NCBI RefSeq assembly: GCF_904849725.1
Contig: NC_058518.1
Span: 327,692,581-327,756,580 of the forward strand
DNA length: 64,000 nt
DNA from: Hordeum vulgare subsp. vulgare
Lineage: Eukaryota; Streptophyta; Magnoliopsida; Poales; Poaceae
Direction: 5' to 3'
Positions 1 to 11,965 of this stretch are shown one piece after another; positions within the stretch are counted from its first letter, which is position 1; every line of letters starts with the position of its first letter. The position numbers were made by a program, and so were the translations under genes. The notes below the pieces were generated by a model. That model made no database searches. It was given only the letters and a program-made list of their open reading frames with translations, and was not told where the DNA came from.

Positions 1-3000
1 CCAGCATTATTTATACTATATTAGAAATAGTTTGGAGCCAAAAATAAAATGAAAAAAATGTCAGAAAGAATAAAATAGAAATAGAAAAGAAAAGAAATAA
101 CAAAAATCCTATCTAACGCTCAGGCCCAACCCAGCTCCTCTCCCGTGTCGTCTTCCTCGCGCTAGTCGGCTGTAGGAGGTGAGCGCCGCTCCCTCCGGCG
201 CGGCCACGCACCTGCGTGCTGCGTGGACCTTCTCGTCGCGCTGGCAAGGAGGGATAAGCCTCCCGCACCCGTTCCCATCCTCTCCCCCTCCTCACTCGCC
301 CCCCTGCGTCTCTCTCTCTCTCTCTCTCTCTCTCGACAGCCATTGGAGTGAGCTCGAGCTCGAGCTAGCCGTCGCTCCGACTGTCCGCCCTTGCCTCTGA
401 GCCGCACAGAAGCTCCGCCAGGACGTCCTGAAGCTTCCCAGGTAGACACAGGACGCTGAGAGCCCCTAAGTCACCGGATCGCCGTCGTCTTCTTCCTCGG
501 GCCGCCGTTGATCGCCGCCATCGTTCTTCCTCCCCAGGACGTCCCCGAGCACGCGTTTGATGCCTCTGCACTCCTCGTGAGCCCACGGTGCTTTCCCCCT
601 TGTTTTCCCCTCGATCCCTTGCTCTAGGCCCCGATTCCACCGGAGCCGGACGAGATCCATCGCGGGAGCTCGTCACCGGTGACGCTCCGGTGATTAGTTG
701 GTCGATCTGAGGCCACCGTTAGCATCAGTGCGTTGCGTAGGTGTTGTAGGAGCCTAGCCCCGCGCGTGATGAGCCCGGTAGCAGTGATACCGATGATGGC
801 CGAGCTCTGGCAGCCGTCGAGCTCGTCGCCGGCGTCATCTCCGACCATTTCACCCCCTGTAATGTGCAAAAATGGAACCGCGGGCGAGTGGTCGTTCCCC
901 TGGTGCCCTCCGCTGTCCTTTTTGTTGCCGGAGGGGCAATCCCGAAGCCCTTCGCCATCTCTAAAGCCACCAGCGGCTCGCCGTCGATGGGTTTTACCCC
1001 ATCGCCGGTGGGTTTTACCCCCCTAGGTCTATGACAGGTGGGGCCAGCCCCGTGGCTAACTAAGTTAGATTAAGAAAAATAAATGTTTAATTAAAAACCT
1101 AAACAGTCACTGACATGTGGGCCAGCCCTTGTTCAATAACAAATTAACTTTAAATTTAATTAAAATCTGGCCAGAGTCACTGACCAGTGGGTCCCACTGG
1201 TCAGGTTTGACTTTCATCGGCGAGTTGGACCTGCTGATGTCATGCTGATGCAGTAATACTAATTCTGATTTATATTAATTCCAGAATAAGTGCAAAACTT
1301 TGGAAATTCATAGAAAATTGGTTATAACTCCAAATTTGACAAACAATATATGCAAATTGATCAGAAAAATTCAATAAACACAATGGTGATACTTTCATGC
1401 ATGAAAAACAAAGTTATGAAACAGCATCAAGTCAAATCAATTAAATGAATTTGATAAATATATTACTTAAAGTAATATCTGAATTTGAATTTAAATCAGC
1501 ATCATCCTAAAAGTTTGATAGCTACATTAACTTATGCTACAATTCATTTCATGCCATGATCATGCATCATGTTGTTGCATATGATTTTTATTAATTGATT
1601 GTTGTTATTTCGGTAGGCTCTGCCCTTCCGAATACGTCCGAGTATCTGTTCGACGGATTTAACCCCTATGCTGAGCAACAAGGCAAGCACCCTTTTGATC
1701 ATGGTGATATAATCCCATGTTCTTGCTCCTGCTCCCACTTATTGCATTAGGACAAAATATTTCAAATGCTTTACTTCGGTAGCTGAACCTATTCCTTTGC
1801 ATGACCTGTCATTGTCACAGTAAATAGCCAAACCTTGCAACCTAGCATACCTGGTAGTTGCTTGAGCCATGTTGTGCTATTTCCTGCTATGCTTGTTATG
1901 CCTAGAGTAGTGTCAGGTCTGTTTCATCTGGGTGATGAACAGGAATGGATGAATGTGTTCTAGTGACAAAGGGTAAGTGTGGAACCTGATTTGGTAAAGG
2001 TACCAATGAAAGGCTATGTAGGAGTACATGGCGAGTTGTTTCATTGGAACCGTCCTTAGGAACTGAGTTCCGTGTATGTAATCCAAGACTAGATACTACC
2101 ACACATTGGGATACTTAATTGACCCTCTCGGCTTATTAATAGCCTAGTACCTGGTCCAGGAGTTGCAAGTAGTTTCTGGTGTTTATAGTCATGCTGGAGG
2201 CCGTGCATAGTGCTGACCTTAGAGGTGGTCTATGATGCGGTAGGCAGTGGCGCGGTGTACCAAGTGGCACCCGGATGGTGGGCTTGGGAACCCTACGCAC
2301 ATAATTTGGGGCCGTGGCGGAAACCTCGGCCGGACTTCCGTGCAGGTTACTCTCAAATAGGCGATAAACTTGGACTAGGTATTAGCATGGTTAACGGTCG
2401 TGGCCGACTCCCTCGCTGGGCTTCCGCTTGAAGGTTGCCGAGGTGCATGACGTGCACATGGCGATAAGTGGCAAGAGCGTGTGTGAAGAAGTACACCCCT
2501 GCAGGGTTATGATCTATTCGAATAGCCACGTCCACGGACATGGACTACTTGGAGACATATGTTGTTCATAGACAACTTTAATGGCTACTCATAGAAGTAT
2601 CAAGATAAGCGTGAGTATCATGTATGGCATTTCCGTAGGGAGATGGAAAGGAGTTTATGATAGTGTATTGCTGTGGTGGTAGTGGACTCGTGTACGACTT
2701 AACAGAGTTGTTAAAACTATTTAAAATTGTAGGTTAGTCTATCCAAGAGTCAAAGCTGGCTTGCGGCATGAAACACCACAACCCCCTTTATTGTTACCTC
2801 AGCATGAGTAGATAGATCTGTTCTAAAGTCTTGCCGAGTACTCTTGTACTCATGTTTGCTTAATAATTGTTGCAGAGGATACCCACGAGCCAACAGGTGG
2901 GTTCTTTCTAGACATCGATGATGACGAGTAGTTGGTATCCCAGTTACGACCTGGCCCTTTTCAGAAGGGATCTGTAGATAGTCAGCCTTTATGCCTTATC

Positions 3001-3703
3001 CTTTCAACTGTTTGTACTCAGACAGCTTTTATGCTTCCGTTGGTTTGTACAACTCTAGTTGTATGACTTGAGTGTCGGGTCATGTGACCCCTGCCTATAT
3101 GAACATATTATGCAAGACTCTTCCGAGTCTTCTAAATAAATGTTGTGTTGTTGTATGGTTATGTTGTGATGCCATTGTTGTATCTATACATATCGAGTAT
3201 GTCATGTGTACGTGTGATGCACTATGATATGTATGGGATTCGACACCTAGTCGTATGCCCTTAGTAGCTCTCCATACAGAGTAATGCCCCATTGTGATTC
3301 CACCCGCCTTGGTAGTTCGCTACTGCTCCGGACACGTTGGTTGACCAGCATGTATCCTTCTTAGCTGCTGTGTCTGTCCCTACGGGGAAATGTCACGCGG
3401 TGTAATGGAGTCCTTGTAGCTTGCTACGACTCGTCTACACTCGCTGATGACCGACACGTGCTTTGCTGGGTTATGTATGCATGTTTGTGTACAGTCGAGC
3501 CACTTGAGTTTATGACTAGATATGTCAACCCGGGTTCTTTGACATTGGAATGCTAGCGACACTAATGCATACGTTTGTCAAAAGACGCAAACGGTCCCGG
3601 CTAAGGTAAGGTGGCGGCCGTGGGGTTAACCGTGCGTGAGACCACAAGGGGATGCAATGTGTTACAGGCTGGATTCCTATGGCTTAGGATCGGGGTCCCG
3701 ACA
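1..3703 (-). mobile_element. Long LTR (partial), TGTCGGGACCCCGA type
   Basis: Read on the minus strand, this segment begins at 3703 with TGTCGGGACCCCGATCC and runs off the left edge. It has the AT-rich middle and the GC-rich part (about 150-1030) of the very long LTRs of some Triticeae gypsy or LARD families. From memory it resembles Sukkula-like LTRs, but that name is tentative. No protein domain is visible. Open frames in the GC-rich part follow from base composition. A 5-bp duplication could not be tested because the other end is outside the window. The sequence to its right is CACTA DNA, so the LTR element probably inserted into CACTA-B. Confidence 0.6.
307..334. repeat. (CT)n microsatellite
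   Basis: An uninterrupted run of about 14 CT dinucleotides lies in the GC-rich part of the LTR. The run is read directly; no function is implied. Confidence 0.9.
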
Positions 3704-3998
3704 ATCACATACATCACAATGCTTCAGAAAGCTTGCTCACATCATACTAAATAATCTTACACACAAACCGTACTTAAGCAGGGACAGAATAAAAATAATA
3801 GTTCAGATATACATTACGGAAAGTACTGCATAATTGAAGATACCAATCCTACTCTTCCAGATTGCAAACCTACTTGTCCGAATCAGGAGACCCCCAAGCA
3901 CTACGTAATAGAGATAAAAGTGTTCGCCATTGCAAACACTACTCGTCTTCTGTATCAGAATACCCACAAGCAGGAGATACTAGCAGTACGAGGTGACG

Positions 3999-5120
3999 CT
4001 ATCCATAATTGCAGATTCGAATCCTGCGGTACAACTCGTATGCGACGTACCCATCTATTTGATGCATACTCAATGTTGATAGGGTCAAGTGGGGTGTTCT
4101 CCCAAAGTTTGTGCCCTGACTTGGGGAATTTTGTCTTCATATCAGCATACTCCTCGTCGATCAGGGCGGCTGCCATATGAGCCGTTGAAGTCTTGTCATG
4201 CTCAAGCCTGAACCTGCCCTGAAGATCAATGTGGCATTCAGCTGGTATCTCAATACCCCAAGTGCGCCTCATCTTGATCTTGTCATTCGTTATATCAATG
4301 CTAGAAAAATATATGCCGCTGCGAAGGAACTCCATGAGTTTTGGAAAGTGCTTGTCACTACTTCAACAACAAAATGGAACAAATGTGTTAAATACTACTG
4401 CAACAAGTATATTTTGGAACAAGTATAATAGAATCATAACAAGCATAATTCAGCGAAAGTATAATAAGAATCATAACAAGTATAATAAGAATCACAACAA
4501 GTTTCCTATTTCCTATGCATTTCCTATCCTATGAATCAAAAGAAGCCCCTAAACTATGACATGTTCACACGATCGCCAATATGCAACTACAAGGAAAATT
4601 CTTATGCAATTTTCCTATCCTATTCCTATCCTCCTATTCCTATTCCTATGCAATTTTTCTAATCCTCCTATTCCTATGCAATTTTCTTTTCCTATGAATC
4701 AAAGAAAACCCCCATTCATATATGAATCAAAGAAAAAGCCCCAATTTTACTATGCATTTTTCCTGTAAATCAAGGAAACTATGACATGTTCTCGACATTC
4801 CCAATCCTCCTATTCCTATGCAATTTTCCTATCCTATGAATCAAATAAAATCACCAATTAAAACTATGACAAGTTTCATATTACCTTTCCCACTGAAAGA
4901 ACATGACGTGTTGCTTGAAACAAAGTTGGTCGACGACAACATTGCGACCATCGGTCATGTACTCGAGATCGAGGCCCATGAACTTGTGTTTCTCCTCTTG
5001 AAGCCATTCCTCGAACTTGGAAAGCAATACCTTAACTTTGGCGCTATTGTTCCTGTAGAATACATCGAGATTGGTCGTGCCGTGTGCGAGCACCTTCCCA
5101 TAGCGAATTATTGGACTCAT
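3999..5120 (-). pseudogene. RNase D/Werner-type 3'-5' exonuclease-like gene (frameshifted)
   Basis: The product would belong to the DEDD 3'-5' exonuclease family (WRN/RNase D fold), which removes nucleotides from nucleic acid 3' ends. Exon 1 (5120-4885, ATG at 5120) contains the Exo I motif DLE in GLDLEYMTD and ends at a GT donor. Exon 2 starts near 4360 after an AG acceptor, and the two exons join in phase. It contains the conserved SSIDITND and RRTWGIEIP stretches and the AAALIDEEYADMK helix. About residue 180 an extra base near 4058 shifts the frame; beyond it the Exo III pattern YASxDGYVAYELY is still readable in the next frame, ending at a stop at 3999-4001. The gene sits inside a CACTA end and therefore looks captured. 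The domain call is strong; an active copy is unlikely. Confidence 0.78.
4540..4860. repeat. Low-complexity TTCCTATCC/CCTATGAATCAAAG repeats in the exonuclease intron
   Basis: The intron between the two exonuclease exons holds many imperfect copies of CCTATTCCTATGCAATTTT and CCTATGAATCAAAG in irregular order. They look like slippage or unequal exchange products. No coding signal is present. Confidence 0.7.
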
Positions 5121-5264
5121 GGTGGAGGATGGGGAAGAAGAGAGCAGAGGGAGACGATTGAACAGAAATTGAGGCGCTGGTCTTGCTTACTAAAGTGTCG
5201 CGGTTACTGTAGCGTTTGATCTCGCGCGGAACAACTTCCAAGGCGCGGGAATTGAACTTTTTGG

Positions 5265-5526
5265 ACCTTTAGTCCCGGTTTGAGCCACGAGCCGGGACTA
5301 TAAGGGCTCGCGCCACGCAAACGGTTGACACCACACCTTTAGTCCCGGTTCGTGGCTCAAACCGGGACTACATGTCCCATCTGAACCGGGACTGATGCCT
5401 GTCGATGCCCGGCTGGCGTCCTAGCCTCCTGAACTGGGACTGGTGCTCCCATTAGTCCCGGTTCGTAAAATGCCCGGGACTAATGCTCTGATCTGGCCAG
5501 GATCAAAGCCTTGTTTTCCACTAGTG
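5265..5526. repeat. CACTA-B subterminal repeat array and TIR
   Basis: At least six copies of (TTTAGT)CCCGGTT or its complement, CCGGGACT, occur in direct and inverted order, finishing with the terminal CACTAGTG. Pairs such as those at 5275-5305 and 5338-5370 can fold into hairpins. Such arrays are the transposase binding zone in En/Spm-class elements. The exonuclease start lies only about 150 bp further in. Confidence 0.8.
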
Positions 5527-5589
5527 TACATATAGTACACGTTCATGCATATATACATTGTAACATCTTTTACAATCCCTAATATCTAA

Positions 5590-7330
5590 TTACCAACCTT
5601 AACTACCATTTCTCGATCGTATGCTCCATTTCCAGCTATGATATCTTGAAGGAAGAGTCCCGCCAATTCCTCTTGAATTGCTCGTATGCGAGCCTTTGGT
5701 ATGAGTTCGTCCCGCTTCCGTTCGATCTAATTTCTAGAAGGATATATATGAATGAAACTCAACACAATTGATGGTAATAAAATGAATTTGTGAATATTGT
5801 TTACGTACTTCAAGTTTTCCCAAAAGTCTTCCCTTCTCACAGGTCGTCTAGTGAATGAACTCGCAAACGTAGTATCCACAGAAGTTATTCCCGGATCCCT
5901 GCCTCGAGCACTTTATGAGAATAAAGTTTAATCAAAATAATAATCAAGCATGATAATGGTATTTAAACTAGAATCAAAGAGATGCGCGGACCGAGCTAGT
6001 ACTACTTACATTGAGTTCTTTAAATCGAAGATCGAGTTCCCATTCACCCCTAACCATCTTGGTGAATTCTTTCCAAGCCCTGTCCGGTAAATAAAATGAA
6101 TAAATGAGTTATTAATTACTTGATATCATGAAATGAAAGGAAGTTGCCAATATAGTGCGATAATGAATGAAATTACCTCTGGAGCATTGCTCTCAGATCC
6201 ACCCACATCTCCATGTCTTTATATAACGCGTCCATGACAAGTGCTTTTCCCGCGTCAAACTGAATGACTATCAAAATAAAGTGGAACCTCTGAACGCATA
6301 GCTCATTAGTTACACTTAACATCGAGTAATTAGCAAAACAGAATGTTGTATACAAGAGAGTATAACACTCACTTGAAATTGTAAGGAAATAGTATTTCCC
6401 TTTTGGTTTGTTGTTCATTGCATGCTCTTAGCATTATCTTCTTTGTATCCTTGGTGTTCCATTTTACCGTAACTTCATGAACAATATTTGGGTTAATGAA
6501 CCCAATGTCCCAAATTTGTCCTCTTCTCCATTCGAGGATCTTCTTTCTGCATAATATATATAGTGAGGATAGTTATACATGCAATGAACGAGCTGAGCTA
6601 GAGAATTAATTACAGAAATGCTACTTACAAGCAATAGCAACTGACAATAATTTTGTCGATGGTGATTGTATAACTGAAATAACTCTTCAAATTGAATGTA
6701 AACTCCTCGTCTCCATTAAAGTAACGCTCATCTCTAGCCCCCACAATGATATAGTCGGCCCCTTTCTTTGAGGCTTCCAAGTACCAGTTATGCAATTTTA
6801 ACATCATCGTTGGTAGATTCGGGAGCTCCTCAGGTGGGACGAGAGGCTTCCTGTGCTCGAATCTAAAGGTTAACTCAGCCACATTGAACTATACCTCATC
6901 GCCTAAGTAATCACCAAGAGTGAAACCAGGACCAGCGGCCGCTGCCCCTAGAGCATTAGCGGTATTAGTAAGCACCTGGAGCGGGGGGGGGAGATGGTGT
7001 TTTTTGTTCACCGAGCTGGGGAATTGTTATTCCCTTTGCACTACTCCTGCTTCCCGATCGGTGATCTGGATCTATATATGAATTTACAATACAGCGGTCA
7101 TAGTCTGATAGCAGTTGCGATAGTGGTTTCGAAAGATTTCTCAGATAGCGCCTCACTTTTTCCGGATCTATTTTCTCCCGTGTATCTGGATGCTTTGGTG
7201 CAAAATGGCATTTCACCTTGGCATCCATGATCTCTTTGTTTTCCTCGTCAGTCATGTCGTATGGTGACTTGGTAGGAGCCTTCTTGATGCTACCTGCTTA
7301 GAATTTCTTCATTGTTGTACTACTTGCCGC
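5590..7330 (-). pseudogene. Ulp1-like (C48) cysteine protease remnant of CACTA-A
   Basis: This is the C-terminal half of the ORF1-protease gene. Several minus-strand exons can be followed by homology to CACTA-C. The N-terminal linker is at 7255-6965. The block ending in SCYCL is at 6882-6625, and the INPNIVHEVTV block is at about 6550-6420. The histidine exon FHFIL, with the acidic stretch VMDALYKD, is at about 6310-6180. The cysteine exon CGYYVCEFIH is at about 5910-5870, and the C-terminal helix QEELAGLFLQDIIAG is at about 5700-5630. The His-Asp-Cys order fits Ulp1/SENP proteases, which cleave ubiquitin-like modifiers. Stops (for example just after CGYYVCEFIH) and frame changes make it non-functional. 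The fold assignment rests on these motifs; the substrate is unknown. Confidence 0.7.
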
Positions 7331-7344
7331 CGGAGCTTAGGCGG

Positions 7345-9283
7345 TGGAGGAGGCGGAGTCAGCTGGCATGGCAGATTCTGCCGAGGGGCCTCCTCTTGTT
7401 TTGTCTGCTGGTGCGGCGGAGGCGACGGAGTGTGCTGACACGATGGAGATGGCTGAGGTAGCGGAGATAGAGTTGTACTATGAGGAGTGTGCCGCTGAGG
7501 CGTGTCCTCTTGCTGAGTCTGGTGAAGCGGCGAAAGAGACAGAGTGTGCTGACACGGCGAAGACGGCTTTGGTAGCAGAGATAGACCCCGACTGTGAGGA
7601 GTGTGCTGCCGAGGGGCCTCCTCCGACTGAGTGTGCTAATGCGTCGTCTAGTGTGGAAGCGCGATGTGTTCCTTTCTCCATAGAATGGTACTCCTCATGG
7701 CATCTCCCAGATGAGTCTCGCCTTCACCTATAGGGTACTCAAGATCCAATTGCTCAAATCCGTTGATAACTTCATCCACCCCGACAACATCATAACCATC
7801 TCGAATCTGAGAGCAATGGTAAGTTCCATGATGTCCATGAGGTAAGGCATAGCCGACCGCCACATTTAAGGTCAAGTTAATGCATTTCGCATGTAGTTCA
7901 CAATGTTCCTTCTCTGTGATATAATCCATAGGTTAGCGAGGAGCCGTGATATCATGCCGAACGAGCTCCTTGGAAACCATGCTTCTTTTCCGCTGAGATA
8001 GTGGGGTAGCTCCGTGGGTAGTATCTAATGAAGGATCTTCGTGCCGCTGGGATGATGGGTTGGTAGCTCGCTGGCTGCTAAGTTCCTCTAATTTGTTCTC
8101 ATGCACCGCTATTCTTTCTTCAAATTTCTGCAGCCAGACTGCTTCCTCTCTCTTCTTTCTCCCTCGTCTTCTATAAGTGGCTTTGTTGCCGGGAAACCCA
8201 ACCTTCCATGAAACGGAGCCTGATGTGCCTCGTGTTTGTACACGATGTTCAGGATTCCCAAGGGCACATGACCGTTCGTCGTTCTGTCTATCGGGATGGA
8301 ACTTACCTTCCTGCACGGCCTGGATTGCATCCTCAATGTTTGTGACGGGTGTTGCAAGTTGAGCTTCGTATAAATACACTTCCCTGTTTCTGGGTGCAAA
8401 GTTCCCCCATGCCCAAAGAACCAAGTCCTTGCCCGTTTGAGCTAGTTCAGTGTCCCTGGATTAATCCCTTTATCAAGGAGGTTGTTCTCAGCTTTGTCAG
8501 ATGTAGGCCCGACCAACTTGTAGCCACCTGACCCCGTAACATGGTGATACTGCTTCTTTGCCGCATTTTGCTTATTTACCTCTGACCTTTTCTTACGTTT
8601 CTCTGATGTATTGTATGCGAAAAATGTGGGCCAGTGATCTTTTATCTTCTCATATTGACCGATGAATGCTGGAGTCTTCTCTTTCAGAACAAACTGTTCG
8701 TGCAATCTTTTGTTCCAGTTCTTGAATTGTTCGGCCATCTTCTTAAGAGCCCACACCTTGAGCTTTTCCGTATAAGATATAACAGTGTTATTTGGATCCT
8801 CCTCTAGCAGTAGGCTGAAATTTGTCATGAGCATATCCCAAACCTCATCTTTGGATCTATCATCGACATAAGAAACTCCATCGTCCGCCTTTGGCTTATT
8901 CCATTCTTGGATGCTGATCGGGATGTTGTCCCTAATAATAACTCCGCACTAATGTAAAAACCAGTCTGAGCTCCGTTGGGAAAGAGTCGGTTTGCCATCT
9001 GCATTGAATTATTCGATCGTGAACCTTTCATTCTCACCCAACCTTTTTTCGGGCTTGGTCTCCTTATAGAAGGTTGGCTCGATACGGAGGACTTTGCAAC
9101 AGTTAAGGCTCCAACACCGGCAGAGCCCTCATCTCCTCCCTCTATTCGATCACCGGAGCCGTCATCCTCGCTCCCCTCACCATCGAGATCGTTGAGATAC
9201 TATGAGGTGATATCATCACCTCCGTCACGGATTATATCCCCCAACATCTCTTCTTGATCTAAGTCTCTCGCGTGTTCCATAGT
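7345..9283 (-). pseudogene. CACTA ORF1 (Ptta/En-Spm type) remnant of CACTA-A
   Basis: This is a diverged copy of the ORF1 seen intact at 18899-21343. The first exon (from about 9280) encodes an acidic start with LGDIIRDGGDD. A block at 8834-8442 has the WALKKMAEQFKNWNKRLH and KKQYHHVTGSGGYK signatures. A block at 8424-7933 has the basic RRRGRKKREEA stretch and a coiled-coil segment. A block at 7929-7648 matches the GQALP...GLDEI...LGEVLGGVILW region of CACTA-C. The pieces lie in several frames, with stops between them. ORF1 proteins of this class are usually DNA-binding partners of the TNP2 transposase; that role is known for En/Spm and only inferred here. Confidence 0.68.
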
Positions 9284-9840
9284 TTGTGTAAATATTACAA
9301 CATGGCAATTTCTAAGCGATTGCTAAATTGTTCGCCAAACTTTTATGCTTCATTTATATGAATATTAGTTATCCAATATAACTATGTTCACGATATGAGG
9401 CATTGGACATTATCTAGAATCATATCTCATGAGTCGTCCTATCTAGAATCAATTATCAAAGGGAAATCTACTCTCACAACTCTCTGCGGTGCCCAACAAT
9501 CTCAAATCATTCACTAATATGGATGTTGGGCTCGACTAAATATGCACTCCAAAGTCCAATCAACTATATAAGCCCGTGGTGATCAAACACATACATGTTA
9601 CAAAAATTATACCAAAGTTATCGGGTTTATGTTTATACAACAAATAAACACCTTTTGTCGAACAACGGAGATACAATCATGGACCAACAACTCCACGTCG
9701 ACGATCAGTCCACGGAGATGCAACACCTATATATGCAAATATCTCTATGTTTCTCTAAAAATGACTTAGATCCTGAATAACTTTGATAATTAACTATATA
9801 TGAAAATATCTCTAACTTTGATTAATGACCTATCCAAAAT
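9284..9840. other. AT-rich spacer upstream of CACTA-A ORF1
   Basis: About 550 bp of AT-rich sequence between the ORF1 start and the GC-rich leader at 9850-10300. I see no gene, hairpin or repeat in it. Confidence 0.5.
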
Positions 9841-9849
9841 TCTCTAAGT

Positions 9850-10310
9850 CACCGATTCACCAAAAATGACACGTCGGCGTCGGCCAGCAGAGCGTGGTGC
9901 CGGCGGACGACATCGGGGTCGGCGGCGTAGGAATCGGTGCCCAGCAAGAGGGGGTAGGACAAGGAGGGGATCGAGGGCTCTCACAAGAAGGAGGCGTTGG
10001 CGACCAGGAGGGGCTCGGGGACGACGTCGGGGTGGCGACGAGGATCGTCGTCGGGGCAGGGCTCGAGGACGACATTTGGGCAGGGCTTGGGGACGGCGAC
10101 GAGGAGCGGGATTAGCGACGACGTCGGGGCAGGGCTCGGGGATGGCGACGAGGATCGGGCTCGGGGAGGAGGGCGGGGAGGTCCGGTGATGGTTAGTGGT
10201 CTCGGGGATGTCTTAGAGGTGACGGGGAGCTCCGGCAGCCTGGCGGCATCATGGTATTGTTCGGCGCCGTCCGGGAGATCGAAACTAGAGATGGTGTCTC
10301 GAAAAAATTT
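9850..10310 (-). other. GC-rich transcribed leader of CACTA-A, candidate
   Basis: A CpG-rich block with short imperfect GGGCTCGGGGACGACG-like repeats lies just downstream (minus strand) of a TATATAAGCAGGACTTAG promoter-like start at about 10330-10310. CACTA-C has a comparable GC-rich block after TATAAGCGGGAGTTCG (22330-22310). Both strands have long open frames here because of base composition, so I do not call a protein. Confidence 0.4.
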
Positions 10311-10530
10311 CTAAGTCCTGCTTATATACACCGAGCTTTAATCCCGGTTGGTGGCACCCACCAGGACTAAGTACCGGTTGGTGGCTTGGACCAGGACTAA
10401 AGGGGGGCCTTTAGTCCCAATTGGTGCCACCAACCGGGACTAAAGGGTAGGTCCTCACACAACCGAGGGGTGGTGGGAGTTTAGTCCCACCTCGCCAAGC
10501 GAGAGGCGCTCACACCGGTTTATAAGCCCA
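10310..10530. promoter_or_regulatory. Internal divergent promoter block with CCCGGTTGGTG hairpins (CACTA-A)
   Basis: Repeats of CCGGTTGGTGGCAC and their complement ending CCGGGACTAAAG form an array, with the longest hairpin at about 10408-10443. A minus-strand TATATAAG lies on the left flank (about 10320) and a plus-strand TTTATAAGCCC on the right (about 10519). The layout matches 22310-22610 in CACTA-C and suggests transcription outward on both strands. Promoter activity is inferred. Confidence 0.5.
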
Positions 10531-11470
10531 CCCGCGGCTACCTTGGCAAGATCGTCTCAAACCAAATACCTCATCGTCTAACCTAGCCCCTCTCTGCCCT
10601 GTGGTTCCTACTGACAGCAAATATTCATGCCCACGGGCATGCATCCTGGCCCATATACCCTTAGCTTTCTAGTCGTATGCACGTCGTGGTGTGTGAATTT
10701 TCGTGCTAGTAGGCGGGCATTTTTTTAATTTTTGCATATGTTATGTTAATTTTTTGACCTTCTTCAAATCACATCCTAATTTTTATACATACTCACTTTT
10801 CCTATTTTTTGACCTTTTTCAAATCACATCCTAATGTTTTGACCTTCTTCAAATCATATGATGTGTGAATTCGAAACCACCAACCAGGACTAAAGCCATT
10901 TTCCTATTTTTGTTTTAGACCTTTTTAGGCTATTTTAGTTTTAGTTTTAGTTTTCTTTTAAACATATGCATACGTGCCTAGTTTTCATTTAATTCTTTTT
11001 GCTATTAAAGTACTTAATAAAAGAATACTTTATGAAAAAATTTAGTTGGATAAATTTTATAAATTTTAAGTTAATATTATTTTGATCATAACTAGAGTTT
11101 TATAAAAGTTTTGTAGTTGATTCTTTCTACTATTAAAGACTATTATAAAATACTTTTTGTTAACCTAATAACCTTATTCTTTTCTTTATTGCTTTATTCA
11201 TTGATTTTATTTTGACTGCTAAATGCTTACTAGAGTGAATGCTTATATGAATGCACTCTTTGATTATATAGATTTTCATGAGAGAGTGACAAATAGTTAT
11301 ATCAAGTTATTTTTTTCATCACAGAGTGACAAATAGTTCTCTCAAGTTATTTTTCATGAGAGACTTAATAAATAATTATTCTAAAATCATGTTTCAAATG
11401 CCAGAATGACAAAACAGATATATACCCGAACTCTTACAAAAATTCCCTATGGTTTTTCAAAATATTTCTT
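10531..11470. other. AT-rich non-coding segment of CACTA-A
   Basis: About 940 bp with TTTTGACCTTCTTCAAATCA repeated near 10755-10855 and several ATAGTTCTCTCAAGTTATTTT-like repeats near 11280-11360. One stray CCAGGACTAAAGCC motif occurs near 10885. I see no protein signature. Confidence 0.5.
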
Positions 11471-11743
11471 TCAGAATCTCAAACCCTTTGGGTATAACCC
11501 AACAGACTCATGATGTGGATTTGTACTCCCGATGTAAGATAATATAAAGGTGCCTGGATGTTCATAAGATATGGCAAAACAATAGACTATTCTCATAGGA
11601 TTATCTGATTTCTCAGCCCTCAAGATATCATCAACTTCCCCTTTTAACCCTTTCCTCAATTTGTGATAAGAGAGCATGCTTCTCATGTGGCCTACCAACT
11701 TGACTAACATGGCAACACCTCTAGCACTTAACTTCTCTCTCAA
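11471..11743 (-). other. Unrecognised 90-codon open frame in CACTA-A
   Basis: An uninterrupted minus-strand frame contains YHKLRKGLKGEVDDI, YCFAISYEHPG and YIGSTNPHHES and ends in GLYPKGLRF before a stop. It directly follows the TNP2 remnant and has no counterpart in CACTA-C. The composition looks protein-like (balanced charge, few low-complexity runs), so it may be a captured exon. I do not recognise the family. Confidence 0.35.
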
Positions 11744-11764
11744 GCCTTATTTACTGGGAGCAAC

Positions 11765-11965
11765 CGAGCAGACGAACCCTTATTCCTCTTAGTGCCAACA
11801 AGTACAGATCATCTCCAACGGTGTTGTTACTAATGAGATTTGTTTGCAACCAACCACCGAAAGTCCACATGTGTTCACATGTAATCTAGTCGTGAGACTA
11901 CTCCGGGTGTTTGGAGCGTAGAATATTCTTGTGTTCATTGATGTACGGGGCCACCATTACAGAAC
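11765..11965 (-). pseudogene. TNP2 transposase fragment of CACTA-A
   Basis: On the minus strand the fragment matches the TNP2 segment of CACTA-C that reads VVAPYIVRHKNILRS then FGSWLQTHLMNDDTVEDELY (about 24520-24360). Here it reads HKNILRS-like and FGGWLQTNL-like pieces with stops. Only about 65 codons survive; the N-terminal and catalytic parts of TNP2 are absent. Confidence 0.65.

Larger units (their letters stand above)
3704..5526 (-). mobile_element. CACTA-B element, 5' end with captured exonuclease gene
   Basis: The right end reads ...TTTTCCACTAGTG at 5526, the inverted form of a CACTAGTGGAAAA terminus. It is preceded by 250 bp of TTTAGTCCCGG-type direct and inverted repeats (5270-5500), the hallmark of grass CACTA subterminal regions. 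The minus strand carries an exonuclease-like gene starting close to this end. The opposite terminus is not seen; an LTR begins at 3703. The element lies against the 3' part of the protease gene of CACTA-A, so it probably inserted into that element, with TAC (5527-5529) as the candidate duplication. Confidence 0.7.

Noticed and set aside
113..1026. Open frames in the GC-rich left end
   Set aside because: They lie inside an LTR, overlap on both strands, include a (CT)n run and show no domain.
3899..3911. CACTACGTAATAG as the left end of CACTA-B
   Set aside because: Apart from CACTA it does not match the terminus at 5526, and no subterminal TTTAGTCCC repeats follow it.
3920..5219. Plus-strand frames across the exonuclease gene
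   Set aside because: Shadows of the minus-strand exons, which carry clear exonuclease motifs.
7344..7733. Plus-strand acidic, repeat-like frame (MEEAESAGMADSAE...)
   Set aside because: Antisense of the proline-rich linker between ORF1 and the protease of CACTA-A; no start context or domain.
9866..10314. Arg/Gly-rich plus-strand frames
   Set aside because: Produced by CpG-rich short repeats in a presumed leader; both strands are open.
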